Origin: Roseiarcus fermentans
GTDB taxonomy: Bacteria; Pseudomonadota; Alphaproteobacteria; Rhizobiales; Beijerinckiaceae
DNA length: 64,000 bases
Assembly: GCF_003315135.1 (NCBI RefSeq)
Contig: NZ_QNRK01000025.1
Span: forward strand, 1-64,000
Direction of reading: 5' to 3'
Part shown: in pieces, positions 1 through 8,776 of the stretch
Layout: each line of letters starts with the position of its first letter
Position numbering within the stretch: the first letter of the stretch is position 1
Program-made: the position numbers and the translations under genes
The notes under the pieces: generated by a model
Database searches by the model: none
What the model was told of the DNA's origin: nothing
What the model saw: only the letters and a program-made list of their open reading frames with translations

Positions 1-357
1 CTCAGCCGAAACGTTAACCAAAGGCGCCTCCTCTCAGGCCGAGGTGGTACCCTTTTGCCTGTCGCCTCCGGTCCCCTTTTGCATGTCGCCCGACAGCATC
101 CGGAGAAGCCTGGGCGCTGGGTCCCGTCGCGCGCGCCGGACCCGGCCGCGCCGGGCCTCATGCCGCCCGAATGGGCGGACGTGACGGTCATTCTCGGCGA
201 CGGGGATTCCGATCCGTTCGTCACCCGCGCGCGGCTCGAATGCGCGCGCCGGCGATTCGAACGCGCCGGCCGGCGATGCGCCGTCGCGATGGCGCCTCCG
301 GGCGCCGACTTCAACGATCTGGCGCGGAAGGCTGCCGAACGATGGACGATCCCCTGA
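1..357 (+). CDS. Toprim-domain primase-like protein, C-terminal part
   Basis: The reading frame is open from the left edge, so the start lies outside the window. The visible end contains VTVILGDGDSDP followed by an arginine-rich helix and a DFNDLA ending. This is the usual C-terminal pattern of phage Toprim primases, in which the acidic DGD residues bind the catalytic metal. The stop overlaps the start of the helicase gene at 342, suggesting one replication operon for making and unwinding DNA in a phage-type element. Only the last part of the Toprim domain is visible, so intactness cannot be judged. The family call is from motif and context. Confidence 0.7.
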   Translation, partial: LSRNVNQRRLLSGRGGTLLPVASGPLLHVARQHPEKPGRWVPSRAPDPAAPGLMPPEWADVTVILGDGDSDPFVTRARLECARRRFERAGRRCAVAMAPPGADFNDLARKAAERWTIP

Positions 358-1841
358 AGTCCATCGCCGAGGCCGTCGAAGTCGCGATCGGCGAGGCGGA
401 GACGCACGTAGGCGCCGAGGGGCCGTCGCCGCCGCGGCGCGGCCGGGCTGGGCCAGGCGCCGGGCCGGCGAGTACCGACGAGGGCGCGGACGGCGGCGAG
501 GGCCAGGCGCCGGAATTCAGCGACGAGGCGCTCGCGCTTCGGTTCGCGGCCTTGCATGAGGCGGATCTGCGATACGTTTCCGTTTGGGGAAAATACCTCA
601 TCTTCGACGGTAGGCGTTGGGTGAGCGACGTCACGCTCGCCGGCTTCGATCGCGTGCGGGCGCTCAATCGCAGCGTGGCGCGCCAATGCCAGAACTCGAA
701 AACCGCCGTCGACATCGCGAGCGCCAAGAGGGTCGCGGCTGTCGAGCGGCTTGCGCGCGCCGATCGTCGGCTCGCGGCGACGGCCGAGGAATGGGACCTC
801 GACTCCTTGCTGTTCAACACGCCGGCCGGAACCGTCGACCTTCGCTCCGGCGACCTGAAGCCGCATCGTCAGGAGGATCAAATCACCAAGATTGCGGCCG
901 TCGGACCGCGCGGCGATTGCCCGCGCTGGGACGAATTCCTGCGCACGGTCACGGGGGGCGACGCCGAGCTCGCCGCCTACCTACGGCGGGTCGCCGGATA
1001 TTGTTTGACCGGCGAGACGACGGAAAGCGCGTTGTTCTTTCTTTATGGCCTCGGCGCCAATGGAAAAAGCGTCTTCATTGCGACGCTCGCCGGCGTCATG
1101 GCCGATTATGCGCGGACCGCGCCGATTGAGACGTTCACGGCGAGCGCGGTCGATCGTCACCCGACCGATATCGCCGGCTTGCGCGGGGCCCGGCTCGTCA
1201 CCGCGACAGAGACCGAGGACGGGCGGCGCTGGGCGGAATCGCGCATCAAGCAGCTGACGGGCGGCGACATGATCTCGGCGCGGTTCATGCGCGGCGACTT
1301 TTTCGAGTTCCGGCCGACCTTCAAGCTCGTCATCGCGGGCAACCACAAGCCGGGCCTGCGCAGCGTCGACGAGGCGATCCGGCGGCGCTTTCATCTCATC
1401 CCCTTCGCAGTGACGATCCCGCCCGAGGACCGCGATCCGGGGCTCGCGGAGAAGCTCCGGGCGGAATGGCCTGGCATTCTCGCCTGGGCGATCGAAGGCG
1501 CGCTGGAGTGGCGGACCGAGGGCTTGCGCCAGCCGCAGGCCGTGCGCGATGCGACCGCTGACTATCTCGAGGCGGAAGATTCCGTCGCCGCATGGATCGA
1601 CGATCGTTGCGAACAGAACCCAGCAGCCTGGGAAACGTCCGCCAGTCTCTTCGCGAGCTGGAGTCATTGGGCGACGAAGGCCGGCGAGTTCATCGGGTCC
1701 GCCAAAAAATTCACACAGCGACTCGAGGCGCGCGGCTTCGCGCGCGACAAGATTGGCGGAGTGCGCGCGATCCGCGGGTTGAGCCTGAAAACACCCCCGG
1801 CGGACGAGTCCTCTTCAAACCCCGACGAGGGCTACCGATGA
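342..1841 (+). CDS. Phage/plasmid primase-helicase, P4/D5 family (SF3 helicase)
   Basis: About 499 residues if started at the ATG at 342, which overlaps the end of the Toprim gene by 16 bases; earlier in-frame ATGs would overlap that gene too deeply. Residues 60-200 resemble the D5_N region. The SF3 helicase core follows, with Walker A GLGANGKS near residue 237, an acidic TATETEDG stretch and an AGNHKP sensor motif. A C-terminal region with DATADYLEAEDSVAAWID is typical of P4-type proteins (TIGR01613). It should unwind DNA at the element's replication origin, working with the upstream Toprim protein. The alpha protein of P4 fuses both activities; here they are split between two genes. Confidence 0.85.
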   Translation: MDDPLKSIAEAVEVAIGEAETHVGAEGPSPPRRGRAGPGAGPASTDEGADGGEGQAPEFSDEALALRFAALHEADLRYVSVWGKYLIFDGRRWVSDVTLAGFDRVRALNRSVARQCQNSKTAVDIASAKRVAAVERLARADRRLAATAEEWDLDSLLFNTPAGTVDLRSGDLKPHRQEDQITKIAAVGPRGDCPRWDEFLRTVTGGDAELAAYLRRVAGYCLTGETTESALFFLYGLGANGKSVFIATLAGVMADYARTAPIETFTASAVDRHPTDIAGLRGARLVTATETEDGRRWAESRIKQLTGGDMISARFMRGDFFEFRPTFKLVIAGNHKPGLRSVDEAIRRRFHLIPFAVTIPPEDRDPGLAEKLRAEWPGILAWAIEGALEWRTEGLRQPQAVRDATADYLEAEDSVAAWIDDRCEQNPAAWETSASLFASWSHWATKAGEFIGSAKKFTQRLEARGFARDKIGGVRAIRGLSLKTPPADESSSNPDEGYR

Positions 1842-2088
1842 CACATGGGACGCTTCGCACGGTTTGGGACGTCTGCGCGCGCGGGGCTGGAGCGCGGGGA
1901 GACGTCGATAAACGCGGGACGCGGCAAACTTGTCCTCATGCGGGCGGCAGGCGGGCTGAGGCGGGTAGCCTTCGATCGAAAATCGGCGTGTCGGACACAT
2001 TGGACACGACTTCCTATTTGGGACGTACACGCGCGCGTCACGCGCGCCTGACGACGTCGGTAATCCTTGATCGCGTCCAATGTGTCCG
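1840..2088. repeat. Spaced direct repeats plus 14-bp inverted repeat downstream of the helicase gene
   Basis: A two-part unit occurs twice. GACACATGGGAC at 1840-1851 and TTTGGGACGT at 1863-1872 are separated by 11 bases; GACACATTGGAC at 1994-2005 and TTTGGGACGT at 2017-2026 are separated by the same 11 bases. CGGACACATTGGAC at 1992-2005 has a perfect inverted copy at 2075-2088. A GCGCGCG/CGCGCGC hairpin lies between. The roughly 400 bases between the helicase and the next gene hold no convincing coding sequence. Position next to replication genes suggests protein-binding sites or an origin, but that is inference. Confidence 0.6.
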
Positions 2089-2248
2089 CGACCGCCGATC
2101 GAAGGGTCCAGGGGGTAGGGGGTTTGATTCCCCGGGCGCCGGACCCGCCGTAACCGCAACCCAAAAAACGCACAGAAAAAAAAGTCTTCCGAGAAAAAAC
2201 ACTGCCTTTAATCAAGCCAATTCAATATCAAGGATCTTGGTATTCAAC

Positions 2249-2473
2249 ATGAACACACGATCGAAACCGAACGTTAGAGAGGGATGGCAGGACACGACTG
2301 TCGATCTTCCGATGGACATTCGGTTGAAGATCTTTGACGCCGCGCTGGCGGCCGGAGACATACCGCTGGCGTCCGCAATTTCGATCAGCCTTTTGGAACT
2401 GGCGGTATGGCTCGACGCGCTCGATGGGCCGGAAGGCTGGCCCGATCCAATTGTGTGGTGGAGGCGACAGTGA
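2249..2473 (+). CDS. Small hypothetical protein of the phage-like element
   Basis: 74 residues from ATG 2249. The sequence has a basic start (NTRSKP), an amphipathic middle (DIRLKIFDAALAAG, then ASAISISLLELAVWLDAL) and a tryptophan-rich end (IVWWRRQ). No family is recognised. The stop overlaps the GTG start of the next gene (GTGA), so the two are probably co-translated. There is no obvious ribosome binding site and the preceding 60 bases are unusually AT-rich for this region, consistent with a promoter. Function unknown. Confidence 0.5.
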   Translation: MNTRSKPNVREGWQDTTVDLPMDIRLKIFDAALAAGDIPLASAISISLLELAVWLDALDGPEGWPDPIVWWRRQ

Positions 2474-2856
2474 CGCAGCACGGCGATAAACGACCTGGCG
2501 CCGGCCGGCCGAAAGGCGCGAAGACGCGCCGGCCAGAACCTGCGCCGCCCCCTCCCGACCTGCCCGGCGATCCGCTCAGCGTCGGTCTGCGCGCGATGCG
2601 CCAGCTCGAGGCCGAGGGCAAGGCGGAGAAGGCCGGCGCCCTGGCGGTGCGGCTCGCGCGCTATTTCCAGCAGCCGTTCGCGCCGACGGACCAGGCGGCG
2701 AGGCCTCACCCCGAGCAGGGCATCTTGCCCTTGTGGGAATCGAAGGCCAAGCCGGCCCCGACCCCCGGCAAGAAGGAGATTGCGCGCCAGGAGGCCGAGA
2801 CTGCCGGCGAAGGGACCGAGTGGGGCGACCTCCTCCGCCCCGACCGGCCGAACTGA
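2470..2856 (+). CDS. GRPKG-type small phage protein, possible terminase small subunit
   Basis: 128 residues from a GTG that overlaps the previous stop by four bases. The N-terminus reads HGDKRPGAGRPKGAKTRR, a basic signature often seen at the start of phage terminase small subunits and related DNA-binding packaging proteins. The remainder is a helical stretch and a charged, proline-rich tail. In tailed phages this protein binds the packaging site and is followed by the large terminase; here no large terminase follows. The packaging role is inferred from the N-terminal motif and position only. Confidence 0.45.
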   Translation: MTQHGDKRPGAGRPKGAKTRRPEPAPPPPDLPGDPLSVGLRAMRQLEAEGKAEKAGALAVRLARYFQQPFAPTDQAARPHPEQGILPLWESKAKPAPTPGKKEIARQEAETAGEGTEWGDLLRPDRPN

Positions 2857-2868
2857 AGGCGCGCCGCC

Positions 2869-3318
2869 ATGCCCGCCCCAGCCCGGCCGCCCGCCGCCGC
2901 GGACCTTTCGCCGGCTTCGCGGTTCGTCTCCTGCCGGATCGCGGCGGAGGGTGATCATACGTTTTCGACGGAGGCGACGATCGCGTTGATCGCTTTCAAC
3001 GTTTCCCCCGCCGCCGCGGATTGGGTGCGCAACCTGGCGGAACACCGCGACCCGCGCGGGGCGCGCGCCGCGGCGATCCGCGCCGCCGCGGCCCTCGTTC
3101 GACAGCCGGCGCCGTCGGCGACCGCGAAGGCGCTGGGACACGAGATCCGGCGCTATCTGGCCGGCGCCTGGTTGCGGGTCGATCGCGAGCTCGCCGACCG
3201 CGCGCTGTCGCCGCCGCCGGACTCGTCATCGTTGCGACTGGAATTGTTCCGAATCGCGCGGCTCACCGACGGCCAGGGCCTCGCCTGGCGGCGGATCCTC
3301 GAAATCATTGAAACCTAG
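2869..3318 (+). CDS. Hypothetical phage-element protein
   Basis: 149 residues, 12 bases after the preceding gene and on the same strand. A proline/alanine-rich N-terminus is followed by a mostly helical arginine-rich middle (AEHRDPRGARAAAIRAAAALVRQ) and an end with LFRIARLTDGQGLAWRRILE. No known domain is recognised. It sits where a large terminase or portal would be expected in a normal tailed phage but is far too short for either. Function unknown. Confidence 0.5.
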   Translation: MPAPARPPAAADLSPASRFVSCRIAAEGDHTFSTEATIALIAFNVSPAAADWVRNLAEHRDPRGARAAAIRAAAALVRQPAPSATAKALGHEIRRYLAGAWLRVDRELADRALSPPPDSSSLRLELFRIARLTDGQGLAWRRILEIIET

Positions 3319-3402
3319 AGATAATTTCTTGCAGTTTTCGCGGTGGAAACTGCAAAGCGGTCCGCGACACACTCGACCTCGGCAAAATAGGAGATCGAGT
3401 CC

Positions 3403-4278
3403 TTGGGACTGATTGCAGACATCCTCGGAAACATCCGCGCCGCTGGCGCCAAGCCCGCGCCGCGCGCGCTCGCCGACGTCGAGGCGGCCCTCGCGCGCCT
3501 CGGCAACGAGCGGAACGCCGCGCGAGCAGCCGTAGCAGATGCGATGCGCGAGCGCGACGAACTGCTCCTGGTCGACGAGACGGACGCCCGGATCGCCGAT
3601 CTCGACGCCTTGGCGGATCGCCACCGATTGACCCTCGAGCGTTGCGACAAGGCGGAGCCGCTGCTGCTCGCCGAGCTGGAAGACCTTCGGAGCGCTGCGA
3701 AGCAAGCCTGTTGGCAGGACTTGCGCGCGCGCTACGACGCGGCGGCGCTCGAGTACGCGAACGCCATGCGGGGCGCGATCCAGCGCCAGGCGCAAATGCT
3801 CAACCTGAACGACGAAGCGCGCCGCCAGGGCTTCGAGCGCGAGGTCATGTCCACGTTCATTCCGCCGACTCGGATGCTGACGATCGAGGCGCTCAACGAT
3901 TTCGAGGCCGCGATCGAGCGCGCGCGCGAAATGGCGCGCCCGAACCCCGCGCCTGCGCCGCGGCCGGCGCCCAAGGTCGCCGCCGCGCCTCCGCCTCCGC
4001 CGGCGCCTCGGCCGAAGCCCAAACCCGCCGCCGCGCCGCCTTCGCCGGCCAAGCCGTTCGTCCCGCCGACCCCCGACGTCGATGGGCGCGTCCCCATTGT
4101 CATCCTGCGGCACGGCATCGAGATCGAGGGCCGCGACCGCCCGCGCGCGGGGGAGACCGTGCTCGTTCCGGCCGAGCAAGCCGCCGCCTTCGTGCGCGGC
4201 GGTTCGGCCGACTACGGCGCGCAAGGCGCCGACCCGTTCGCCGGCGGACAGCCTGATCTCGTGAGAAACCAAGAATGA
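3403..4278 (+). CDS. Coiled-coil protein with proline-rich linker, phage element
   Basis: 291 residues from a TTG at 3403, preceded by AGGAG in AATAGGAGATCGAG. Residues 20-180 are predicted long helices rich in Ala/Glu/Arg. A Pro/Ala/Lys linker follows (about 180-225), then a C-terminal piece with VPIVILRHGIEIEGRDRPRAGE that looks like a small globular binding domain. Its stop overlaps the prohead protease start (ATGA). The position directly before the protease would suit a scaffold or structural protein, but no family match is recognised. Confidence 0.55.
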   Translation: MGLIADILGNIRAAGAKPAPRALADVEAALARLGNERNAARAAVADAMRERDELLLVDETDARIADLDALADRHRLTLERCDKAEPLLLAELEDLRSAAKQACWQDLRARYDAAALEYANAMRGAIQRQAQMLNLNDEARRQGFEREVMSTFIPPTRMLTIEALNDFEAAIERAREMARPNPAPAPRPAPKVAAAPPPPPAPRPKPKPAAAPPSPAKPFVPPTPDVDGRVPIVILRHGIEIEGRDRPRAGETVLVPAEQAAAFVRGGSADYGAQGADPFAGGQPDLVRNQE

Positions 4279-5165
4279 CGTCCCGAACTTTTCACGTCAC
4301 TGTCGTCAAGGACGCCGCCGGCCTCGGCCCGCGCCAGATCAGAGTCGTCGCGGCGACCGCGTCGCCGGACCGCGTCGGCGACATCGTCGAGCCGGGCGGC
4401 TGCGACCTGCGGGCGTACCTCAAGAACCCGATCGTCCTCGCCGACCACGACCGGACGAAGGCCGTGGGCGCCGCGCAAGCGGCCATCGTCGGCGGCCGGC
4501 TCGAGGCGCGGATCACCTTCGCGCCGGCGGGCGTTTCCCCCAAGGCCGACGAATATTGCGGCCTCTACAAGGCCGGCGTCATGTCGGCCGTTTCGATCGG
4601 CTTCGCCCCGATCGAGATTGAGCCGCTTCGCGGCGGGGGGACGCGCTTCAGGACCTGGGAGCTCCTCGAAATCAGCCTCGTCGCCGTGCCCGCGAATCCA
4701 GAGGCGCTCGTCGTCGAGCGCCGCGCCCGCACGTCCACGAAAGGGCCGAAGATGCTCTCTCCGATTGCAGAATTGCTGGACCATCTCGACAAAGCCGAGC
4801 GCCATCATGTCGACGCCCTCGATTTCGCCGACGAGGCGCAGGACGGCGGAGTCGATCCGAAAGCGGCGCTGGCGACCATGCGAAAATCGGTCGAGGCCTC
4901 GCGGGCGCATCTCGACCGCGCCACCGAGATTTGCCGCAAGATTCGCGACAGCGGCGGCGGCGGCGCGGGCGGCGCCGACGGCGAACTGTCTTTCACTCCC
5001 GCAAGCCGCCGGGCCGCGCTCGACCGGCTCGACCGCTCCGCCGTCGGCGCGGTCGCCGCGCCCGCGGTTCCGGCTGTCCGCCAGCTCGGCGGCGCCTTTC
5101 TCACGGCCCAGGTGCGGGAGGAAGAGCAGCGGCGCATCTGGGCTTATTACGGGGGCAAGGCGTGA
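4275..5165 (+). CDS. HK97-family prohead serine protease
   Basis: 296 residues. The first 150 match the caudoviral prohead protease fold (peptidase family U35/S78): a GDIVEPGG loop, the catalytic histidine region VLADHDR (His58), the serine motif MSAVSIGF (Ser107) and the EISLVAVPANPEA strand. These enzymes process scaffold and capsid subunits during head maturation. The C-terminal 140 residues are helical (DHLDKAERHHVDALDF) and may be a fused scaffold segment. ATGA overlap upstream and GTGA overlap downstream place it in one operon. Notably, no major capsid gene follows. Confidence 0.85.
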   Translation: MTSRTFHVTVVKDAAGLGPRQIRVVAATASPDRVGDIVEPGGCDLRAYLKNPIVLADHDRTKAVGAAQAAIVGGRLEARITFAPAGVSPKADEYCGLYKAGVMSAVSIGFAPIEIEPLRGGGTRFRTWELLEISLVAVPANPEALVVERRARTSTKGPKMLSPIAELLDHLDKAERHHVDALDFADEAQDGGVDPKAALATMRKSVEASRAHLDRATEICRKIRDSGGGGAGGADGELSFTPASRRAALDRLDRSAVGAVAAPAVPAVRQLGGAFLTAQVREEEQRRIWAYYGGKA

Positions 5166-5794
5166 CTGTGGTCGGTTTCGCCATATCCGGCGGCGGCGTC
5201 GGTTGGGCGTGGGCAGACACAGAGGTCTACTACGACGATCAGCCGTTGCCTGGACGTGTTGAAAAGCTCGCGGTTTCGCCGGGAGGGCTCGTCGGCATGT
5301 CGACCGGCTATCTGAGCCTGTTGCGGCAATTTTGCGTCATGGTCGCGGGCCTCGAGCGCGCGGATTTTTCGGCCGCGGTCGCGCGCCTTCCGACGGAGTT
5401 GCGCCGGGCGCGCAGCGAATGGCGCGAGGAGCTCGTGAGCGTCGATGTGGAGTACGAGCCGAAGACGAAGTTCGCGCTGATCGGCGCCGATAGCGCCGGC
5501 CGGATTCGCGGCGCCGTCTTCACCGAGGCGCGCGAGTTCGAGCCGGTCGAGCGCGAGGCCTGGTCGTCGCCGTTCGTCGATCGCCCGGCGAGCAACGGCG
5601 CCGGAGTTCTGGCGCTCGCCCAAACGCAACTCGCCTTCGTGCAGGCAAAAGCGCCGCGTGCGACCGGCGGCCGGCTGACGGTCGCGAAGATCGGACCAGC
5701 CGGCGTCGCGAGGACCTCGGTCCCGCTCCTACTCGCCGCCGAGCGGGCCGCCGTCGACAGCGGCCGCCGCGAATTGCGCTCGCCCGGCCGATGA
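5162..5794 (+). CDS. Hypothetical phage-element protein
   Basis: 210 residues from a GTG overlapping the protease stop by four bases. The N-terminal VVGFAISGGGVGWAWADTEVYY and KLAVSPGGLVGMSTGYLS are beta-rich with a glycine turn. They faintly recall N-terminal-nucleophile hydrolases, but no diagnostic residue set is seen and the resemblance is not reliable. In tailed phages the major capsid gene would normally stand here; the length and composition do not fit a capsid protein. Function unknown. Confidence 0.55.
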   Translation: MTVVGFAISGGGVGWAWADTEVYYDDQPLPGRVEKLAVSPGGLVGMSTGYLSLLRQFCVMVAGLERADFSAAVARLPTELRRARSEWREELVSVDVEYEPKTKFALIGADSAGRIRGAVFTEAREFEPVEREAWSSPFVDRPASNGAGVLALAQTQLAFVQAKAPRATGGRLTVAKIGPAGVARTSVPLLLAAERAAVDSGRRELRSPGR

Positions 5795-6036
5795 TGACCG
5801 GATCGAGGCCGCGCGAATCCTCGTTTGCTCGCCGGGTTTGTGGCCGGTCGGGCGGCGCCGGGCGACAGGTCGGGCGCCAGGGCCGGCGCGCTTGGACATG
5901 GGCGCGCCGGCCGAATCTTCGCCGCGCCCCGCTGGGCGGCGCGACTGCGGCTCGAAGCTCGGGCGGGCCGCCTCCGGAAGGGGTCGGGAGTTTCCTCATT
6001 CCGCGCCCCACAGGCTATCGGTTGAAAGGACCATAG
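5791..6036 (+). CDS. Possible small protein between two phage genes
   Basis: An 81-residue frame begins with an ATGATGA that overlaps the previous stop and ends immediately before the tape-measure ATG. The junctions fit the tight packing of this operon. The translated product is arginine/glycine-rich with no recognisable fold, and another frame (5825-6025) is equally open, so the coding call is weak. If neither is real, the 240 bases are a leader for the tape-measure gene. Confidence 0.3.
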   Translation: MMTGSRPRESSFARRVCGRSGGAGRQVGRQGRRAWTWARRPNLRRAPLGGATAARSSGGPPPEGVGSFLIPRPTGYRLKGP

Positions 6037-8445
6037 ATGTCACAAGACATATCTGTCGTGTTCGGAGCAGACGTCTCCGACCTCAATAGCAAGATGGCTG
6101 AGGCCCAATCGATCATGGCCGCCTTCGCCTCGTCCCTGTCGAACTCGATGTCGGCGGCGCAGGTGTCGATGAAGAAGTCCGAATCGGCGTTCGACGACTT
6201 CAAGGGCATGGTCGAGAAAATGACGCTCGGCCTCGCCGCCGCGGCGGCAGCGATTTCCGGCTATCTCGTTACGGTCGACAAGCAGGCCGCCGACTTCGGC
6301 GCCGAGATCCAGCGCGCCGCCGGCGACGCCTCGGCGAGCTTTCAGCAGATGAGCCAACTGAAGCCGTTCGCGGATCGCGCCGGCCTCGGTCTCGACGACC
6401 TCGGCAAGTCGTTCCAGACGATGCAACAGAAGGCCCGCGAGGGCGACGCGGCGACCGTCGCCGCGCTGAAGGCGATCAGCCTCACGGCGGCCGACGTCGC
6501 GAACCTGACCGAGACGCAGCTGGCCGTCAAAATGGCGGGCGCTTTCTCGAGAGTGCGCGATTCGGCGTTCAAGGCGCAGGCCGGCGTCGCTTTGTTCGGC
6601 GCCGACGCGGGGCGGATCGTGGCCGGTCTCAGCCGCGGCCCGGAAGTGCTCGCCAATTTCGAGGCCGCCGCCCACCGTGCCGGGACCGCGATCGGCCCCG
6701 ACCTGCAGGCGGCGCTCGCCGGAACCAACGAGCTTTTCCAGCAGACCGGCGACCACATGGCCGAATTGCGGGCGACGTTCGACGGGTTGATGTTGCAGAG
6801 TTTCGCCGCCTTCAAGCCGGCCGCCGATGGTCTTGTGCAGGTGATTAACGACCTTGTCGGCAATGTCACGGCGGCGATCGAGGATTTCAACGGACTGACC
6901 GGCGCCGGCGAACACGCCGCGACCTCGACCGGCATCCTCGCCGACGCGGCCAAGAGTTTCACCGCGGCGATCATTGATGCGTCCGCCTGGGCGCAGGAAT
7001 TCGGCGCCCGGGTCTATCAGGTCGTCGCCGACATGGGGATCCGCTTCGTCGGCCTGTCCAGGGTGGTGCAGGGCTTCGCGGCCGACCTCGAAACCGCCAT
7101 GTCGCGCGCCGCCCAATTCCTCGCCAGCGCGTTCCACGCCGCGATCGCGGCGGTGGCGCGCGAGCTCGGCGACTTCGCCGAGGCGGCGAAGGCGGCGCTC
7201 ACCTTCGACGTCGCCGGCGCCAAAGCGGCGCTGGCCGACATCGCCGCCGCGCACGGCGCCATGGTCGGCCAGATCAAGGAGGCGTCGCGCAACGTCTACA
7301 GCGACGAGACCATCGCCGCCTGGGACCGGATGAAGTCGGACCTCCGCGACCAGGATTCGGCGATCGACGGCGTCATCAAGCGGCTCGAGGCGCAGAAGAG
7401 GGCGCAGGAGGACCTGGTCGCCGCCGGCGGCCTGCGCGTCGGGCCGCAGGGAACGCGCGACGCCGGCAATCCGACGGTTCCCGACAGCGCGTCGGGCAAG
7501 AGCGACGCCGGCGAGCAGGCGCGCCAGGCCTTCGCCGACGAACTCGACGCCGCCCGCCAGGCGGCGAAGGACAGGCGCGACATCCTCGACGACGAGCTGC
7601 GCCTTCACAAGATTTCGATGGACGAGTGGGCGCGCCAGACCGTCGCCGCGCTGGAGACGGAAAAAGCCGCCATCCAGAAGGCGGCGGCCGAGCTCGAGGC
7701 CTCGACCGCGCTGACCTCGACCGAAAAGCTGGCGCTGCTGCGGCGCGAGCGCGACGAGGTGGCCGACATCGCCCGCCAGGAGCGCGACGCCCAGACGAAA
7801 GCCGCTGAAGCGTCGGCGCAGGCCTGGCAAAAGGCGATCGATTCGGTGGTCGGCGTGTTCAACACCGCGATCAAGGACATGGCCGCTGGCCACGAAACCC
7901 TGCGCCAGGCGGCGGCGAAGGCCTTCGACGGCATCGCCGAGGCATCGCTGCGCGGGGTCGAGAAGATGATTTCCACCTGGGCGGCCGGTCTCGCCGCCAA
8001 GAAGACGATGGACCTTCAGGCTATCACCGGCGACGCCGGCCGCGCTGCCGCCGGCGCCTATGCGAGCGCCAGCGAAGTCCCGGTTATCGGCCCGATCCTC
8101 GCGCCCGCCGCAGCCGCGGCGGCCTTCGCCGCGACCGAGGGCCTCGCCTCGGCCGATATCGGCATGTGGAGCGTTCCGCAGGACATGCTGACCCTGGTGC
8201 ACCACAACGAGCTGATCATGCCGGCTGCCGAGGCCGGCGCCTTCCGTGCGATGGTGAGCGGCGGCGGCGCCGGCGGCCCGGGCGGCGTCTCGATCCACCC
8301 GACCACCAACGTCCACCTCTCGGCGATCGACGGCCCGAGCATGGCCTCCTGGTGGCGCTCGAACGGGTCCGACATGATGAAGGGCATCGACGCCGCCGTC
8401 CGCTCCGGCGCCGCGCTCGGCACTCGCCGCCTCCGGACACTATGA
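6037..8445 (+). CDS. Phage tail tape-measure protein
   Basis: 802 residues. The first 60 (ISVVFGADVSDLNSKMAEAQ, then Ser/Met-rich helix) are typical of tape-measure proteins, as are the Ala-rich helices and hydrophobic segments around 65-80 and 640-700. A long charged coiled-coil region covers about 440-580 (KRLEAQKRAQEDL, LRRERDEVADIARQERDAQ). The C-terminus carries a glycine-rich patch and VSIHPTTNVHLSAID. The protein would set tail length and help DNA entry. It is shorter than many siphophage tape measures. The gene is the largest of the element and follows the protease by less than 1 kb, with no tail tube or connector genes between. Confidence 0.75.
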   Translation: MSQDISVVFGADVSDLNSKMAEAQSIMAAFASSLSNSMSAAQVSMKKSESAFDDFKGMVEKMTLGLAAAAAAISGYLVTVDKQAADFGAEIQRAAGDASASFQQMSQLKPFADRAGLGLDDLGKSFQTMQQKAREGDAATVAALKAISLTAADVANLTETQLAVKMAGAFSRVRDSAFKAQAGVALFGADAGRIVAGLSRGPEVLANFEAAAHRAGTAIGPDLQAALAGTNELFQQTGDHMAELRATFDGLMLQSFAAFKPAADGLVQVINDLVGNVTAAIEDFNGLTGAGEHAATSTGILADAAKSFTAAIIDASAWAQEFGARVYQVVADMGIRFVGLSRVVQGFAADLETAMSRAAQFLASAFHAAIAAVARELGDFAEAAKAALTFDVAGAKAALADIAAAHGAMVGQIKEASRNVYSDETIAAWDRMKSDLRDQDSAIDGVIKRLEAQKRAQEDLVAAGGLRVGPQGTRDAGNPTVPDSASGKSDAGEQARQAFADELDAARQAAKDRRDILDDELRLHKISMDEWARQTVAALETEKAAIQKAAAELEASTALTSTEKLALLRRERDEVADIARQERDAQTKAAEASAQAWQKAIDSVVGVFNTAIKDMAAGHETLRQAAAKAFDGIAEASLRGVEKMISTWAAGLAAKKTMDLQAITGDAGRAAAGAYASASEVPVIGPILAPAAAAAAFAATEGLASADIGMWSVPQDMLTLVHHNELIMPAAEAGAFRAMVSGGGAGGPGGVSIHPTTNVHLSAIDGPSMASWWRSNGSDMMKGIDAAVRSGAALGTRRLRTL

Positions 8446-8774
8446 GGACCGACCCCATGGCGAACATCGACGACCCGCCCGGCGCGCTGACGCCGCTTCA
8501 GGAGGCCGCGGCCGCGCTCGCCGGGGTTCGAACCTTCGCGCTCTATGCGCAGGGCTCGCTGTTTTTCGCCCTGCTCGACCGCGGCGCAATCGATCCGCAG
8601 CGGTTTTTCGCCTTCGGCAAGACGCTCGCCGCCGGCCTGCGGCAGAACGCGGCGCGACAGGGTGGAGACGCCATCGCCTCCCGGGCGCAGACGGACGCCG
8701 CCGACATGCTCGACGAACTGGAGTCGATGGTGCGGAACAGGGCCGCGCCGCCCGCGGGCGCCGGAAGGGCCTGA
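8442..8774 (+). CDS. Hypothetical protein downstream of the tape measure
   Basis: 110 residues from an ATG that overlaps the tape-measure stop (ATGA); an in-frame ATG 15 bases later is an alternative start. The protein is helical: LTPLQEAAAALAGVRTFALYAQGS, then QTDAADMLDELESM. No domain is recognised. Translational coupling to the tape-measure gene suggests a tail-related or lysis-related part of the same module, but this is inference. Confidence 0.55.
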   Translation: MRTDPMANIDDPPGALTPLQEAAAALAGVRTFALYAQGSLFFALLDRGAIDPQRFFAFGKTLAAGLRQNAARQGGDAIASRAQTDAADMLDELESMVRNRAAPPAGAGRA

Positions 8775-8776
8775 CA

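Noticed and set aside
5162-5794. N-terminal-nucleophile hydrolase identity for the unknown phage protein
   Set aside because: Only a vague glycine-turn resemblance; no conserved nucleophile at the mature N-terminus can be shown.
6040-8316. 758-codon minus-strand frame opposite the tape measure
   Set aside because: Same antisense effect of high-GC codon usage; no plausible protein features or start signal.
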